DNA of 43,190 nucleotides, taken from contig NZ_SMKT01000068.1 of assembly GCF_004348735.1 (NCBI RefSeq), positions 1-43,190 on the forward strand, read 5' to 3'. Shown here piece after piece: positions 8,086 through 16,626 of this stretch. Under the pieces are notes generated by a model that was not told where the DNA came from, searched no databases, and saw only the letters and a program-made list of their open reading frames with translations. Made by a program: the position numbers and the translations under genes. The stretch is from Actinomadura sp. KC06. Lineage in GTDB: Bacteria > Actinomycetota > Actinomycetes > Streptosporangiales > Streptosporangiaceae. The stretch's first letter is position 1. The number at the start of each line of letters is the position of its first letter.

Positions 8086-8826
8086 TCAGGGAAGTTCGGT
8101 CAGGTCTCTGACCTGGTGACATAGTGCCGTGAACGCCAGCGCGTCCGGTACCTGGGCGGCCACGGTCAGCAGATCGGTCCAGCCGGCGGAGGCGTGCACC
8201 CTCACCAGGCCGTTGTCGATCTCGACCTCGCGGACGGCGGGCCAGGGCAGCCGCTCGCCGTCCTTCTCGACGCCGCCCAGGTCGACGGTGAACGGCCCCA
8301 TCCGGACGGTCTCCCCCGCCTTCACCGCCGCCAGGTGGCGCGGGACGATCCGCGCCGTGACCTCCTCGGCGACGGCGATCCCGAGGTCCCGCACGTCCGG
8401 GATGTCGTCGCCGAGCCGCAGGACGGTCCCGTCCTCGGCGACGATCGTGAACGACCAGCGGGTGCGGTCGTCCGGCTCGTTCCGCACGCCGGAGACGGTG
8501 ACCGACGTCAGCTCGTCCCACGTGTAGCCGGTCTCGCCGCCGGGCCCGGAGACCGACAGGCCGCCGGTGTGGAGGACGACGACCCGGCCGCGGAGGCGCG
8601 GACGGCGCCGTTCCATGATCCAGCCGACCGCGCCCGCGTATCCCATGGCGATCAGGAGCGCCGGGATGCCCACCGACCACACGCGGACGCGCAGGTAGAC
8701 GATGGCGACCGGGACGAGCGACAGCACGGCCAGGCTCATCAGCGCGAGCAGGGCCCACATGCGGCGGCCGGCGGGCCGTCCGTCGAACACCCGGACCGGC
8801 TCGCCGAGGCTTTTCCCCGCGATCAC
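8086..8826 (-). CDS. Membrane protein of unknown function with PH-like C-terminal domain (246 aa)
   Basis: Two adjacent TM helices (about 24-46 and 50-70) are followed by a soluble beta-rich region. That region has 'VVVLHTGGLSVSGPGGETGYTWDELTSVTVS' and 'WPAVREVEIDNGLVRVHA', which read like two PH/bacterial-PH repeats and resemble DUF6585-type actinobacterial proteins (tentative). GTG at 8826 has GGAAAGG at 7-nt spacing and gives an N-terminus 'VIAGKSLGEPVRVFDGRPAG'; a longer frame from 9132 would cover the whole divergent promoter. No function is assignable. Confidence 0.7.
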   Translation of the reverse strand: MIAGKSLGEPVRVFDGRPAGRRMWALLALMSLAVLSLVPVAIVYLRVRVWSVGIPALLIAMGYAGAVGWIMERRRPRLRGRVVVLHTGGLSVSGPGGETGYTWDELTSVTVSGVRNEPDDRTRWSFTIVAEDGTVLRLGDDIPDVRDLGIAVAEEVTARIVPRHLAAVKAGETVRMGPFTVDLGGVEKDGERLPWPAVREVEIDNGLVRVHASAGWTDLLTVAAQVPDALAFTALCHQVRDLTELP

Positions 8827-9058
8827 GGGCCCGCCTTTCCGGGGGCGGACCCCGGACACCCGAGAAGCCGGTTCGATGATCCTCGCTTCGCCGTGGTCAT
8901 CGAGCCTCCTCTCTCGGGTGTCGTCGTCCATACCGTACGTCGCCGCCCATATCGCGTGCAGCGCGATGTGATCATCGGAATGGACGAGCCGCCGCCGTCC
9001 GCGCTGGCTAATCTCGCCTGAGGACCCCTCTGGCGCCACTTCCCCCGGAACGAGAGAC

Positions 9059-10036
9059 ATGCCATCTGACCCGACCCGGCCGGCCTTCACCCCGGTGCAG
9101 CGGCGGCTGCTCACCGCGCTCGCCGGACTCATCGTCGCGGCGCTGGCGGGCGCCGCGTACGCGCTGACCTACGACGTGCTCCGCGACCTCGCCCTTTACG
9201 GCGGTGTCGGCGACCGCTGGGCGCCGCTCTACCCGGCGATCGCGGACACCCTCACCGCGCTGACGATCCTGTCCCTGGTGATCACCCGGAACTCCCGCTG
9301 GTGGACGCGGCTGCTGCGCTGGACGCTGCTGCTGCTCCTCGTCGCCGGGGGCGCGGCCGTGTCCGTCCAGGACTCTGTCTGGGGCATGGCTGAGCTGCCC
9401 CGCGAGTCGGTCCGCGCGGGCGTGGCCGTGGCGCCGCACATCATGCTGGTGCTCGCCGTGTGGCTGTGGCTGACGATGTTCAAGCAGATCCGCGTGTCCC
9501 GTCCCGCCGCCGAGGAGGCCGCGCCGATCGAGCCGCAGCGCGGCCACGTGAAGGTCCTGGAACCCGCCGCGCCCGAACCGCTGGCGCTGGAGGCGGCGGC
9601 GGAGCCGACCGGGCCCGAGCCGGAGTCGCCCTTCGCCTTCCTGGACGAGACCGAGCCGCTCATCCCCTTCGCCCCCGAAGAACCCGACGGCCGGCGGTTC
9701 GAGGACGACGGCGCCGGATCGTCCGCGCCGAGCCTGTCGTCCGAGCCGCCGCCGCTGGACACCCTCCCCGAGCCGCGCCCGCCCCTCGACGCGGCGCCGG
9801 CGCTGCTGCCCACCGACGTCGAGCTGGTCAGGAAGCGGGATCGTCCGGACGCGGAGGACCGTCCGGTCGCGTCGACCACCCGTCCCGACATCGTGATGCC
9901 CGGCGCCGCCGCCGCCCCGGACGCCGACGAGGACGACGCCCAGCCCGCCGACCGCGCCGAGGACCCCGACGCCGACGACGTGAATCCGCCGCCGTCCAGC
10001 AACTTCCGCAGCGGCCCCACCCCGCCCGCCGACTGA
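9059..10036 (+). CDS. Multi-TM protein with long acidic Pro-rich tail, unknown function (325 aa)
   Basis: Four TM helices are predicted at about 15-37, 59-77, 84-104 and 124-142. A 180-residue Glu/Asp/Pro-rich, low-complexity C-terminal tail follows and is presumably cytoplasmic. The topology recalls DUF2637/Spd-like mobile-element membrane proteins, but without a decisive motif. It is divergent from the PH-like membrane protein, with a 230-bp spacer. ATG at 9059 has only a weak purine-rich GAGAG upstream. Confidence 0.65.
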   Translation: MPSDPTRPAFTPVQRRLLTALAGLIVAALAGAAYALTYDVLRDLALYGGVGDRWAPLYPAIADTLTALTILSLVITRNSRWWTRLLRWTLLLLLVAGGAAVSVQDSVWGMAELPRESVRAGVAVAPHIMLVLAVWLWLTMFKQIRVSRPAAEEAAPIEPQRGHVKVLEPAAPEPLALEAAAEPTGPEPESPFAFLDETEPLIPFAPEEPDGRRFEDDGAGSSAPSLSSEPPPLDTLPEPRPPLDAAPALLPTDVELVRKRDRPDAEDRPVASTTRPDIVMPGAAAAPDADEDDAQPADRAEDPDADDVNPPPSSNFRSGPTPPAD

Positions 10037-10099
10037 ACGCCGCGCCGGACGGCGGGACGGACGGCGTGACGCGGCCCTGCGGCGGGGTACCTAGGCGCC

Positions 10100-10915
10100 A
10101 TGAGCGCCCTACTCGCTCGGCTGATCGACGACGCCGCGCTCGACGCGCCTGACCCCGCCCCGCCGGACCGCGTTCCGATGGACCGCGTTCCGATGGACAG
10201 GGCGCTGGCGGCGCATCGTGAGGCCGGTCGGGACCCGGCCGCCGGACGGTTCCTGTGCCCGGCGTCGCGGTTCGCCGAGCTGCGGGCGCTTCTCGTCCCG
10301 GAAGACCTTCTCGATCTCGGCCTGATCGCCGACACCGGGATCGAGGAGCTGCCGGACGCGCTGGACGCCGTCCGCGCCGAGCCGCGCGTCCGCCCGTCGG
10401 CGGTGCGGATCGCGCTCCCCCGGGACGCCGACCAGGCGCGGGCCGTCGCCGTGACGATCGCCCGGCTCCCGTCCGACGTGCCCGCCCACATCGAGGTGCG
10501 GCGCTCGCCCGGATGGCGGGACGCGCTCGACCGCATGTCCGCCGCCCGCGACCATGGAGCCCTGCTGGGCGCCGCCTACCGCATGGACGGCCCGGATGCA
10601 GAGGTGGCGGCGTTCATCTCGGCGTGCGCCGAGCGCGGCCTGCCCTTCACGTGCACGGCCGGGGCGGATCGCGCCGTCCGGCATCAAGACCGCCACGGCT
10701 TCCTGAACGTTCTGCTCGCCACGGCCGGCGCGACGCGCGGAGACGATGTCCGGCGGACGCTCGAACGCACCGATCCGTCCGGCCTCGCCGCCGAGCTGCT
10801 GGCGCTGACCGACGACGAGGTGCGGGCGACGCGCCGCCTGCTGCTCTCCTTCGGCACGCCCGGCGTCGACGCCGCTCTGTCCGCGCTGTCCCTGATCAGA
10901 CCGCCCGCCGCCTGA
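10100..10915 (+). CDS. Putative alpha/beta-barrel protein of unknown function (271 aa), next to fahA
   Basis: Alternating strands and helices after residue 60 end in 'LLGAAYRMDG', 'EVAAFISACAERGLPFTCTAGADRAVRHQDRHGFLNVLLATAGA'. I recall this pattern ('PF.CTAG..HAVR...HGFLNVLLA') from an uncharacterised actinobacterial family suggested to be TIM-barrel-like. The conserved His/Arg cluster suggests a binding or catalytic site at the C-terminal end of the barrel. A 15-bp tandem repeat (10166-10195) duplicates 'DRVPM' near the N-terminus. It lies 73 nt upstream of fumarylacetoacetase on the same strand, which hints at aromatic-acid metabolism; no function is proven. Confidence 0.75.
   Translation: MSALLARLIDDAALDAPDPAPPDRVPMDRVPMDRALAAHREAGRDPAAGRFLCPASRFAELRALLVPEDLLDLGLIADTGIEELPDALDAVRAEPRVRPSAVRIALPRDADQARAVAVTIARLPSDVPAHIEVRRSPGWRDALDRMSAARDHGALLGAAYRMDGPDAEVAAFISACAERGLPFTCTAGADRAVRHQDRHGFLNVLLATAGATRGDDVRRTLERTDPSGLAAELLALTDDEVRATRRLLLSFGTPGVDAALSALSLIRPPAA
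10166..10195. repeat. 15-bp perfect tandem repeat inside the barrel-protein gene
   Basis: GACCGCGTTCCGATG occurs twice back to back (10166-10180, 10181-10195), encoding DRVPM-DRVPM. It is in frame. Confidence 0.85.
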
Positions 10916-10988
10916 CCGGCCGCTCGGCCGCCGCCCGACTCGGCGCGCCACCGGGTGAACGGAGACGCACCGGGGAAGATATGGCGGC

Positions 10989-12206
10989 ATGACGACCGAT
11001 TCGTGGGTTGAGGGCGATACGGACGGCGGCTTCGGCGTCGAGAACCTGCCGTACGGGGTCTTCGCGCGTCCGGGTGAGCTTCCCCGCGTCGGCGCGGCCA
11101 TCGGCGATCAGGTGCTCGACCTCGCGGCGATGTCCGCGGCGGGCATGGTCGAGGACCGCCGCTACTTCGCCTCCGGTTCGCTGAACGCCTTCATGGTGGC
11201 CGGACGCGCCGCCTGGGACGCGAACCGCGCCCGGCTCGTCGAGGTGCTCACCGACGAGTCGTACCGCGACCGGGTCGAACCCCATCTGATCCCCGTCGCG
11301 GACGTGGAACTCCTGCGCCCCTTCGAGGTCGCGGACTACGTCGACTTCTACTCGTCCGAGCACCACGCCAGGAACACCGGACGGATCTTCCGCCCGCGGG
11401 ACGAGCCGCTGCCGTCCAACTGGAAGCGGCTGCCGATCGGCTACCACGGGCGCGCCGGGACCGTGTACCCGTCCGGGACGCCGGTCATCCGGCCGTCCGG
11501 GCAGCGCAGGACGCCCGGCGAGCCGGAGCCGTCGTTCGGCCCGTCGCTCCGGCTGGACTTCGAGGCGGAGGTCGCGTTCGTCGCGGGCGTCCCGTCCGCC
11601 GCGGGACGCGGCGTGCCGACGGGCGCGTTCCGCGACCACGTGTTCGGGTTCGTCCTGCTGAACGACTGGAGCGCCCGCGATCTGCAGGCGTGGGAGTCGC
11701 GGCCGCTCGGCCCGTTCCTCGGCAAGTCGTTCGCGACGTCGATCTCCTGCTGGGTCGTGCCGGTCGCCGCGCTGGAGCCCGCGCGCGTGCCGCCGCCCGT
11801 CCAGGACCCGGCCCCGCTCCCCTACCTGCGCTGCGAGGAGCCGTGGGGCCTCGACCTGCGCCTGGAGGTCCTGATCAACGGCCAGGTCGTCAGCCGTCCC
11901 CCCTTCGCCTCGATGTACTGGACGCCGCCGCAGCAGCTCGCCCACGCCACGGTCAACGGCGCCCCGCTGCGCACCGGGGACCTGTTCGCGTCCGGGACGG
12001 TCTCGGGCCCCGAGCGCGACCAGCGCGGCTGCATGCTGGAGCTGAGCTGGAACGGCCAGGAGCCCCTGGACCTGGACGACGGCATCCGCCGCTCGTTCCT
12101 GGAGGACGGCGACACCGTCACGATCAGAGCGCAGGCCCCGGGCGCGTCCGGCTCCCGCATCACGTTCGGCGAGGTGACGGGCACGGTCCACCCGACTCGC
12201 GCCTAG
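10989..12206 (+). CDS. fahA: Fumarylacetoacetase (405 aa)
   Basis: It hydrolyses 4-fumarylacetoacetate to fumarate and acetoacetate in the last step of tyrosine/homogentisate catabolism. Family features include the N-terminal SH3-like domain ('NLPYGVF..PGELPRVGAAIGDQVLDL') and the metal/active-site signatures 'DYVDFYSSEHHARNTGRIFRP', 'LPIGYHGRAGTV', 'LDFEAEVAFV', 'GFVLLNDWSARDLQAWE', 'PLGPFLGKSFATSIS' and 'SGTVSG'. Length is normal. Its TAG stop sits in a CTAG that also holds the TAG stop of the convergent regulator gene. No other homogentisate-pathway gene (hgd, hpd) is in the window. Confidence 0.96.
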   Translation: MTTDSWVEGDTDGGFGVENLPYGVFARPGELPRVGAAIGDQVLDLAAMSAAGMVEDRRYFASGSLNAFMVAGRAAWDANRARLVEVLTDESYRDRVEPHLIPVADVELLRPFEVADYVDFYSSEHHARNTGRIFRPRDEPLPSNWKRLPIGYHGRAGTVYPSGTPVIRPSGQRRTPGEPEPSFGPSLRLDFEAEVAFVAGVPSAAGRGVPTGAFRDHVFGFVLLNDWSARDLQAWESRPLGPFLGKSFATSISCWVVPVAALEPARVPPPVQDPAPLPYLRCEEPWGLDLRLEVLINGQVVSRPPFASMYWTPPQQLAHATVNGAPLRTGDLFASGTVSGPERDQRGCMLELSWNGQEPLDLDDGIRRSFLEDGDTVTIRAQAPGASGSRITFGEVTGTVHPTRA

Positions 12207-14872
12207 CGCGCCCGCGCTGGCAATGCCCGCGTGCAGTCCCGTTCCGCCTGCGCGTCGAGACGCTCCCAGCCCTCAAGCGCGCGAGCGAGCTCGTCACGGT
12301 CACCGTCCAGGCGCCAGCGGGCGCGGGCGAGGCAGGCCGCCGCCCACCCGTTCTCCTCGGCGAACGGGGAAGCGGACGCCAGCAGCTCCGCCGCCTCGGG
12401 AAGCCCCGCCGCCACGGCCAGTTCCGCGCCCGCGGCCCGCGCGTACGCCAGATAGGGATCCAGTGGCGTGCCGACGGCAAGGGCTTGGCGCACGAGGGCT
12501 CCGGCATCGTCGAACCGCCCATCGTGGACGGCCAGCCGGGCGTCCACGAACACCGCGACGGCCGCCGTGGCGAGCGCGCCGCCCGCCACCTCCCCGGCCC
12601 TGGCCCGCCACAACGCGACCGGCTCGGCCTCTCCGAGCATCCCGCACGCCAGCACCGTCGTGCACACCGCGGGCAGCATCCAGAGCGGCGCGGGACGGCC
12701 CGCCCTCTCCCACTGGTCCCACATCCGCTCGGCGTTCCCGATCGCGTCGCGGAACCGTCCGGTCAGCGCGAGCGGCTGGACGAGGCGGCTCGCCGTGATG
12801 TGGGTGTCGCGCAGCAGGTCGTCGTCCATGCCCGCGCGGGCCGCCGCCATCCCACCGGGCAGATCGCCGGCCATGATCGCGTAGACGCAGGCGCGGCCGT
12901 AGGTGTTGCAGATCTCCGGCGCGCAGTACGGGTCGTCGCGGTCCATGGACGGCAGCAGTTCCAGGCGTTCCCGGGTGATCCGGTTGGCCTCCCGCAGCCG
13001 TCCGGCCCGCAGCGCCGCGGTCGCCGCCGCGCACAGCCCGGAGCTGATCAGCACCGGATCAGCGGTCGCCCGGACGGCGGCGAGGGCGGCGAGCGCCGAC
13101 TCCGCGTCCGGCGCGCCCCTGTCCGGGCCGTCCAGCCAGGCCCGCGCCACGGCCAGGCACGCCGCCACCTCCGGGTCGTCCGAATGATCCCCCCGTCCGG
13201 CGGCCTCTTCCGCGTCACCGAGGAGCCCGTGCAGGCGCTCGCGCGAGACATCGGTGTCGAACGCCTCCGGGAAACGGCACGCCGTCTCCACCGCGCGCGC
13301 CAGGTCGATCGCCCGGCCGCGCTGGTCCCCGGCCCGCCGCGCCTGCTCGGCCGCTTCCAGCAGCAGCTCGAACACATGCTGGTTGGACGTGGTGCTCACA
13401 TGCGCGCATCCGGCTCCCGCGCGCAGATCGACGGCCGCGGAAACCGCGTCCGGCGCGACCGCGGCGGCGGTCCGGTAGTGCGCGAACGATTCCAGCAGGT
13501 GGCGGCGGGCGAACGTCAGGCGCGCCAGCGCGCTCGCCAGCCGATGCGTCACCTCGCACGGGCTCCTCGGAGAAGCCAGCGCGGACCGCAGATCCGCGGC
13601 CATGGCGTCGAAATCGTCCCGCCACGCCGGATCGCCGAGCCGTCCCCGCAGACCGGACGCGGCGGCCGCCGCCCAGCGCAGGTGACGGGCCCCGATCTCG
13701 TCCTCCTCACCGGCGGCGGACAGCTGGGCCCGCGCGAACGCCCGTACCGTCTCCAGCAGCCGCCACCGGCCGGGCCGCCCGCGCAGATGCACCACGAGGC
13801 TCTTGTCGACGAGCCGTCCGAGCAGGTCGGCGACGCCCGCCCGGTCCCCGCCGACCGCGACGGCGGCGTCCAGGTCGAACGCCCCGGCGAACACCGCGAG
13901 CCGGCGGAACAGCGCCTTCTCCTCCTCGTCCAGCAGATCATGGCTCCAGGACAGCACCGCGCGCAGCGACCGGTGCCGCTCGTCGCCGCCGCGGCCGCCG
14001 GACAGCAGGCGCAGGGCGTCCTCAAGCGCGGCGAGCAGGCCCGTGGCGCCGAGCGACGCGCCCCGGGCGGCCGCCAGCTCGATCGCGAGCGGTACGCCAT
14101 CCAGCCGCGCGCACAGGTCGGCGATCACCTCTGGGGCCGCGACGAACAGCGGATCGGCGGCGAGCGCCCTGTCGTGGAACAGCGTCTCGGCGTCCGAGCC
14201 GGGCAGCGGGGAGATCGGCACGCTGCGCTCGCCGGGGACGCCCAGCCGCTCCCGGCTGGTCACGAGCACCCGGACGCCGGGGCACGCGGCGAGGATCCGC
14301 TCGGCGAACGCTGCCGCCTCGTCGATCACGTGCTCGCAGTTGTCCAGCAGGAGCAGCGACCGCCCGGTGCCGAGCCGTGCCGCGACCGCGTCCGGCAGCG
14401 GCTGGTGCGACCCCTCGGTCACCCCGAGCGCGGTCGCGACCGCCCGCGCCACGAACCCTTCGCGCACCGGCACCAGGTCCACGAACGCCCCGCCTGACGG
14501 GAACAGCGCGCCCGCGTCCGCCGCGACCATCGCCGCGAGCCGGGTCTTGCCCACCCCGCCCGGCCCGAGCAGGGTCACGAGCCGGGCCTCCGCCAGCGCC
14601 GCCATCACCTCGGCGCGCTCGGCGCCGCGTCCGACGAACGTCGTCCCGGACGCCGGCAGCCCGACGACACGTCCCGGATCCGGCGCCTCGGAGCGGGCCA
14701 GCTCGGCCAGCGCCCACCGGTCGGGCACGCCGTACTTGCGCAGCAGCGACGACACGTGGCTCTCCACCGTCCGGACGGAGACGTGCAGCCGGTTCGCGAT
14801 CTGCGCGTTGGACAGCCGCGAGCCGAGCGCGGCGAGCACCTCGGCCTCCCGCTCGGAGATCCGTTCCGCCAC
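12203..14872 (-). CDS. LuxR-type HTH / NB-ARC-like ATPase regulator (889 aa)
   Basis: The architecture is unusual in having the LuxR HTH at the N-terminus (residues 3-60, 'ISEREAEVLAALGSRLSNAQIANRLHVSVRTVESHVSSLLRKYG'). A COG3903-type STAND ATPase follows: Walker A 'GPGGVGKT' 103-110, Walker B 'LLLLDNCEH' 173-181. A winged-helix segment and a long helical TPR-like C-terminus come next. STAND proteins switch on ATP binding triggered by an effector. GTG at 14872 follows GGAAAGGGG and gives 'VAERISEREAEV'. It is divergent from the cysteine-dioxygenase-like gene (126-bp spacer), the natural candidate target. Effector unknown. Confidence 0.88.
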   Translation of the reverse strand: MAERISEREAEVLAALGSRLSNAQIANRLHVSVRTVESHVSSLLRKYGVPDRWALAELARSEAPDPGRVVGLPASGTTFVGRGAERAEVMAALAEARLVTLLGPGGVGKTRLAAMVAADAGALFPSGGAFVDLVPVREGFVARAVATALGVTEGSHQPLPDAVAARLGTGRSLLLLDNCEHVIDEAAAFAERILAACPGVRVLVTSRERLGVPGERSVPISPLPGSDAETLFHDRALAADPLFVAAPEVIADLCARLDGVPLAIELAAARGASLGATGLLAALEDALRLLSGGRGGDERHRSLRAVLSWSHDLLDEEEKALFRRLAVFAGAFDLDAAVAVGGDRAGVADLLGRLVDKSLVVHLRGRPGRWRLLETVRAFARAQLSAAGEEDEIGARHLRWAAAAASGLRGRLGDPAWRDDFDAMAADLRSALASPRSPCEVTHRLASALARLTFARRHLLESFAHYRTAAAVAPDAVSAAVDLRAGAGCAHVSTTSNQHVFELLLEAAEQARRAGDQRGRAIDLARAVETACRFPEAFDTDVSRERLHGLLGDAEEAAGRGDHSDDPEVAACLAVARAWLDGPDRGAPDAESALAALAAVRATADPVLISSGLCAAATAALRAGRLREANRITRERLELLPSMDRDDPYCAPEICNTYGRACVYAIMAGDLPGGMAAARAGMDDDLLRDTHITASRLVQPLALTGRFRDAIGNAERMWDQWERAGRPAPLWMLPAVCTTVLACGMLGEAEPVALWRARAGEVAGGALATAAVAVFVDARLAVHDGRFDDAGALVRQALAVGTPLDPYLAYARAAGAELAVAAGLPEAAELLASASPFAEENGWAAACLARARWRLDGDRDELARALEGWERLDAQAERDCTRALPARAR

Positions 14873-14998
14873 CGTCGGCCCCTTTCCGTGGCGGCGTCCG
14901 TGGTGCTCTGCGGGCGCCACGGATGACCGCACCGCCCCTGAGACCGGACGCTGGAGACACACCCCGAGGGCCCCGCCCCGGCACACGAGGAGGACACC

Positions 14999-15553
14999 AT
15001 GAACACCCTAACCGCGCCCCCCACCACGGAACTGGACGAACTGGTCATCGCGGTCCGCGCGGCCGTCGCCCGTCCCGCCGACTGGCGCGGCACCGCGTCC
15101 CACGTCGCGGACGCGCTGCGCGAGCACATGCCGTCGCCCGAGCTGCTCACCCCGGAGCAGATCGCCGGTGAGCGCGGCACCTTCCACAGCCACCGCCTGC
15201 ACGTGGAGCCGGACGGCTCGTTCTCGATGGTGGCGATCGTCTGGCAGCCGGGCGCGGTGACCCTCGTCCACGACCACGTGACCTGGTGCGCGTTCGGCAC
15301 CGTCACCGGCGTCGAGTACGAGGACCTCTACACTCTCTCCGAGGACGGCACCGCCCTGATCGGAGTCGGCAGCAACCACGTCCCGACCGGCGAGGTCAGC
15401 GGCTTCGCCCCGCCCGGCGACATCCACCGCGTCCGCAACATCAGCGACAGCGTCGCCGTCTCGCTGCACATCTACGGCACCGACCTCAACCGCATCGGCT
15501 CCAGCGCCCGCCGCTACTACGACCTCCCGATCCGCCCCGCCGCCGAACTCTGA
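14999..15553 (+). CDS. Cysteine dioxygenase-family cupin protein (184 aa)
   Basis: This single cupin domain carries the CDO metal motif 'VHDHVTWCAFGTVTGVEYED' (His91, His93) and the second cupin-motif His at 143 ('PPGDIHRVRN'), matching the 3-His iron site of thiol dioxygenases. Cys97 lies near the site that forms the Cys-Tyr crosslink in some members. The product may oxidise cysteine or another thiol (3-mercaptopropionate, for example); the sequence alone does not decide. ATG at 14999 is preceded by AGGAGG. It is divergent from the STAND-LuxR regulator. Confidence 0.88.
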   Translation: MNTLTAPPTTELDELVIAVRAAVARPADWRGTASHVADALREHMPSPELLTPEQIAGERGTFHSHRLHVEPDGSFSMVAIVWQPGAVTLVHDHVTWCAFGTVTGVEYEDLYTLSEDGTALIGVGSNHVPTGEVSGFAPPGDIHRVRNISDSVAVSLHIYGTDLNRIGSSARRYYDLPIRPAAEL

Positions 15554-15601
15554 TGCGCCCGGTCACTACTCGCGGCCTCGGACGCGCTGATCGAGAAGGC
15601 G

Positions 15602-16090
15602 TCAGCGGGGGACGACGAGGGCGGTGGCGATGGCGGCGAGACCTTCGCCGCGGCCGGTGAGGCCCAGGCCGTCCGTGGTGGTGGCGGAGACGCTGACGGG
15701 GGCGCCGCCGAGTGCCTCGGTGAGGGTCTTCTCGGCTTCGGTACGCCGTTTGCCGATCTTGGGACGGTTGCCGATGATCTGGATCGTGACGTTGCCAATG
15801 GTGAAGCCGGATTCGTCGACGCGGCGGGCGACCTCCCGGAGGAGGGAGATGCCGGACGCACCGGACCAGCGTGGATCGGCGGTGCCGAAGACGGCGCCGA
15901 CGTCGCCGAGCCCGCAGGCCGACAGAAGCGCGTCGCAGGCGGCGTGCGCTGCGACGTCGCCGTCGGAGTGGCCGGCGAGGCCGTGGCCCTCACCGGGCCA
16001 ATCGAGCCCGGCGACCCACAGCGGGCGCGGCTCGGACGAGAACGGGTGGACGTCGGTTCCGACGCCCACCCGTGGAAGCCTTGCGCTCAA
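15602..16090 (-). CDS. ispF: 2-C-methyl-D-erythritol 2,4-cyclodiphosphate synthase IspF
   Basis: It cyclises CDP-ME 2-phosphate in the MEP isoprenoid pathway. It shows 'RVGVGTDVHPF' (metal-binding D-x-H), 'GLAGHSDGDVAAHAACDALLSACGLGDVG', 'ADPRWSGASGISLL' and 'KIGKRRTEAEKTLTEALG..VSVSATTTDGLGLTGRGEGLAAIATAL'. The probable start is TTG at 16090, 13 nt after the carD stop, giving 162 aa; an in-frame GTG at codon 8 would remove the first strand. It forms an operon with carD. ispD, which usually sits between these two genes, is absent. Confidence 0.95.
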   Translation of the reverse strand: MSARLPRVGVGTDVHPFSSEPRPLWVAGLDWPGEGHGLAGHSDGDVAAHAACDALLSACGLGDVGAVFGTADPRWSGASGISLLREVARRVDESGFTIGNVTIQIIGNRPKIGKRRTEAEKTLTEALGGAPVSVSATTTDGLGLTGRGEGLAAIATALVVPR

Positions 16091-16103
16091 CCCGTCCGGC
16101 CGA

Positions 16104-16586
16104 TCAGCTGGCCAGGACCTCGTCGAGCAGGGCCTCTGCCTTGTCCTCGTTGGTCTTCTCCGCGAGCGCGAGCTCACTGACCAGGATCTGCCGCGCCTTG
16201 GCGAGCATGCGCTTCTCGCCGGCCGACAGGCCGCGCTCCTTGTCGCGCCGCCACAGGTCGCGGACGACCTCGGCGACCTTGTTCACATCGCCGGAGGCGA
16301 GCTTCTCGAGGTTCGCCTTGTACCGGCGGGACCAGTTGGTGGGTTCTTCGGTGTAGGGCGCGCGCAGCACCTCGAACACCTTCTCCAGACCCTCCTGGCC
16401 GACGACGTCTCGGACGCCCACGTCCTCGACATTCTCGACCGGGACCTGCACTGTCAGGTCGCCCTTGTCGACCTTCAAGACCAGATAGGTCTTTTCCTCA
16501 CCTTTGATGGTGCGAGTCTCGATGGCCTCGATCCGAGCAGCCCCATGGTGGGGGTAGACGACGGTGTCGCCGACCTGGAAAGTCAT
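16104..16586 (-). CDS. carD: CarD, RNA polymerase-binding transcription factor (160 aa)
   Basis: CarD binds the RNAP beta-subunit and stabilises the open complex at rRNA and other promoters. The Tudor-like RNAP-interaction domain ('FQVGDTVVYPHHGAARIEAIETRTIKGEEKTYLVLKV') occupies residues 1-55. A helical DNA-binding domain follows with 'YTEEPTNWSRRYKANLEKL'; Trp85 matches the wedge tryptophan of mycobacterial CarD. ATG at 16586 is preceded by an AAGGGG-like site. A SigR-type promoter candidate lies about 40-65 nt upstream. Confidence 0.97.
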   Translation of the reverse strand: MTFQVGDTVVYPHHGAARIEAIETRTIKGEEKTYLVLKVDKGDLTVQVPVENVEDVGVRDVVGQEGLEKVFEVLRAPYTEEPTNWSRRYKANLEKLASGDVNKVAEVVRDLWRRDKERGLSAGEKRMLAKARQILVSELALAEKTNEDKAEALLDEVLAS

Positions 16587-16626
16587 GTGACAAGTACCCC
16601 TTCCGCTAGAACCAGGGTACCACGGA

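Noticed and set aside
11690..14497. A very long plus-strand open frame (about 935 codons) opposite the STAND-LuxR gene
   Set aside because: It is antisense to a gene with clear HTH and Walker motifs. Its translation is low-complexity Arg/Gly/Pro/Ala, as expected from GC-rich shadow frames.
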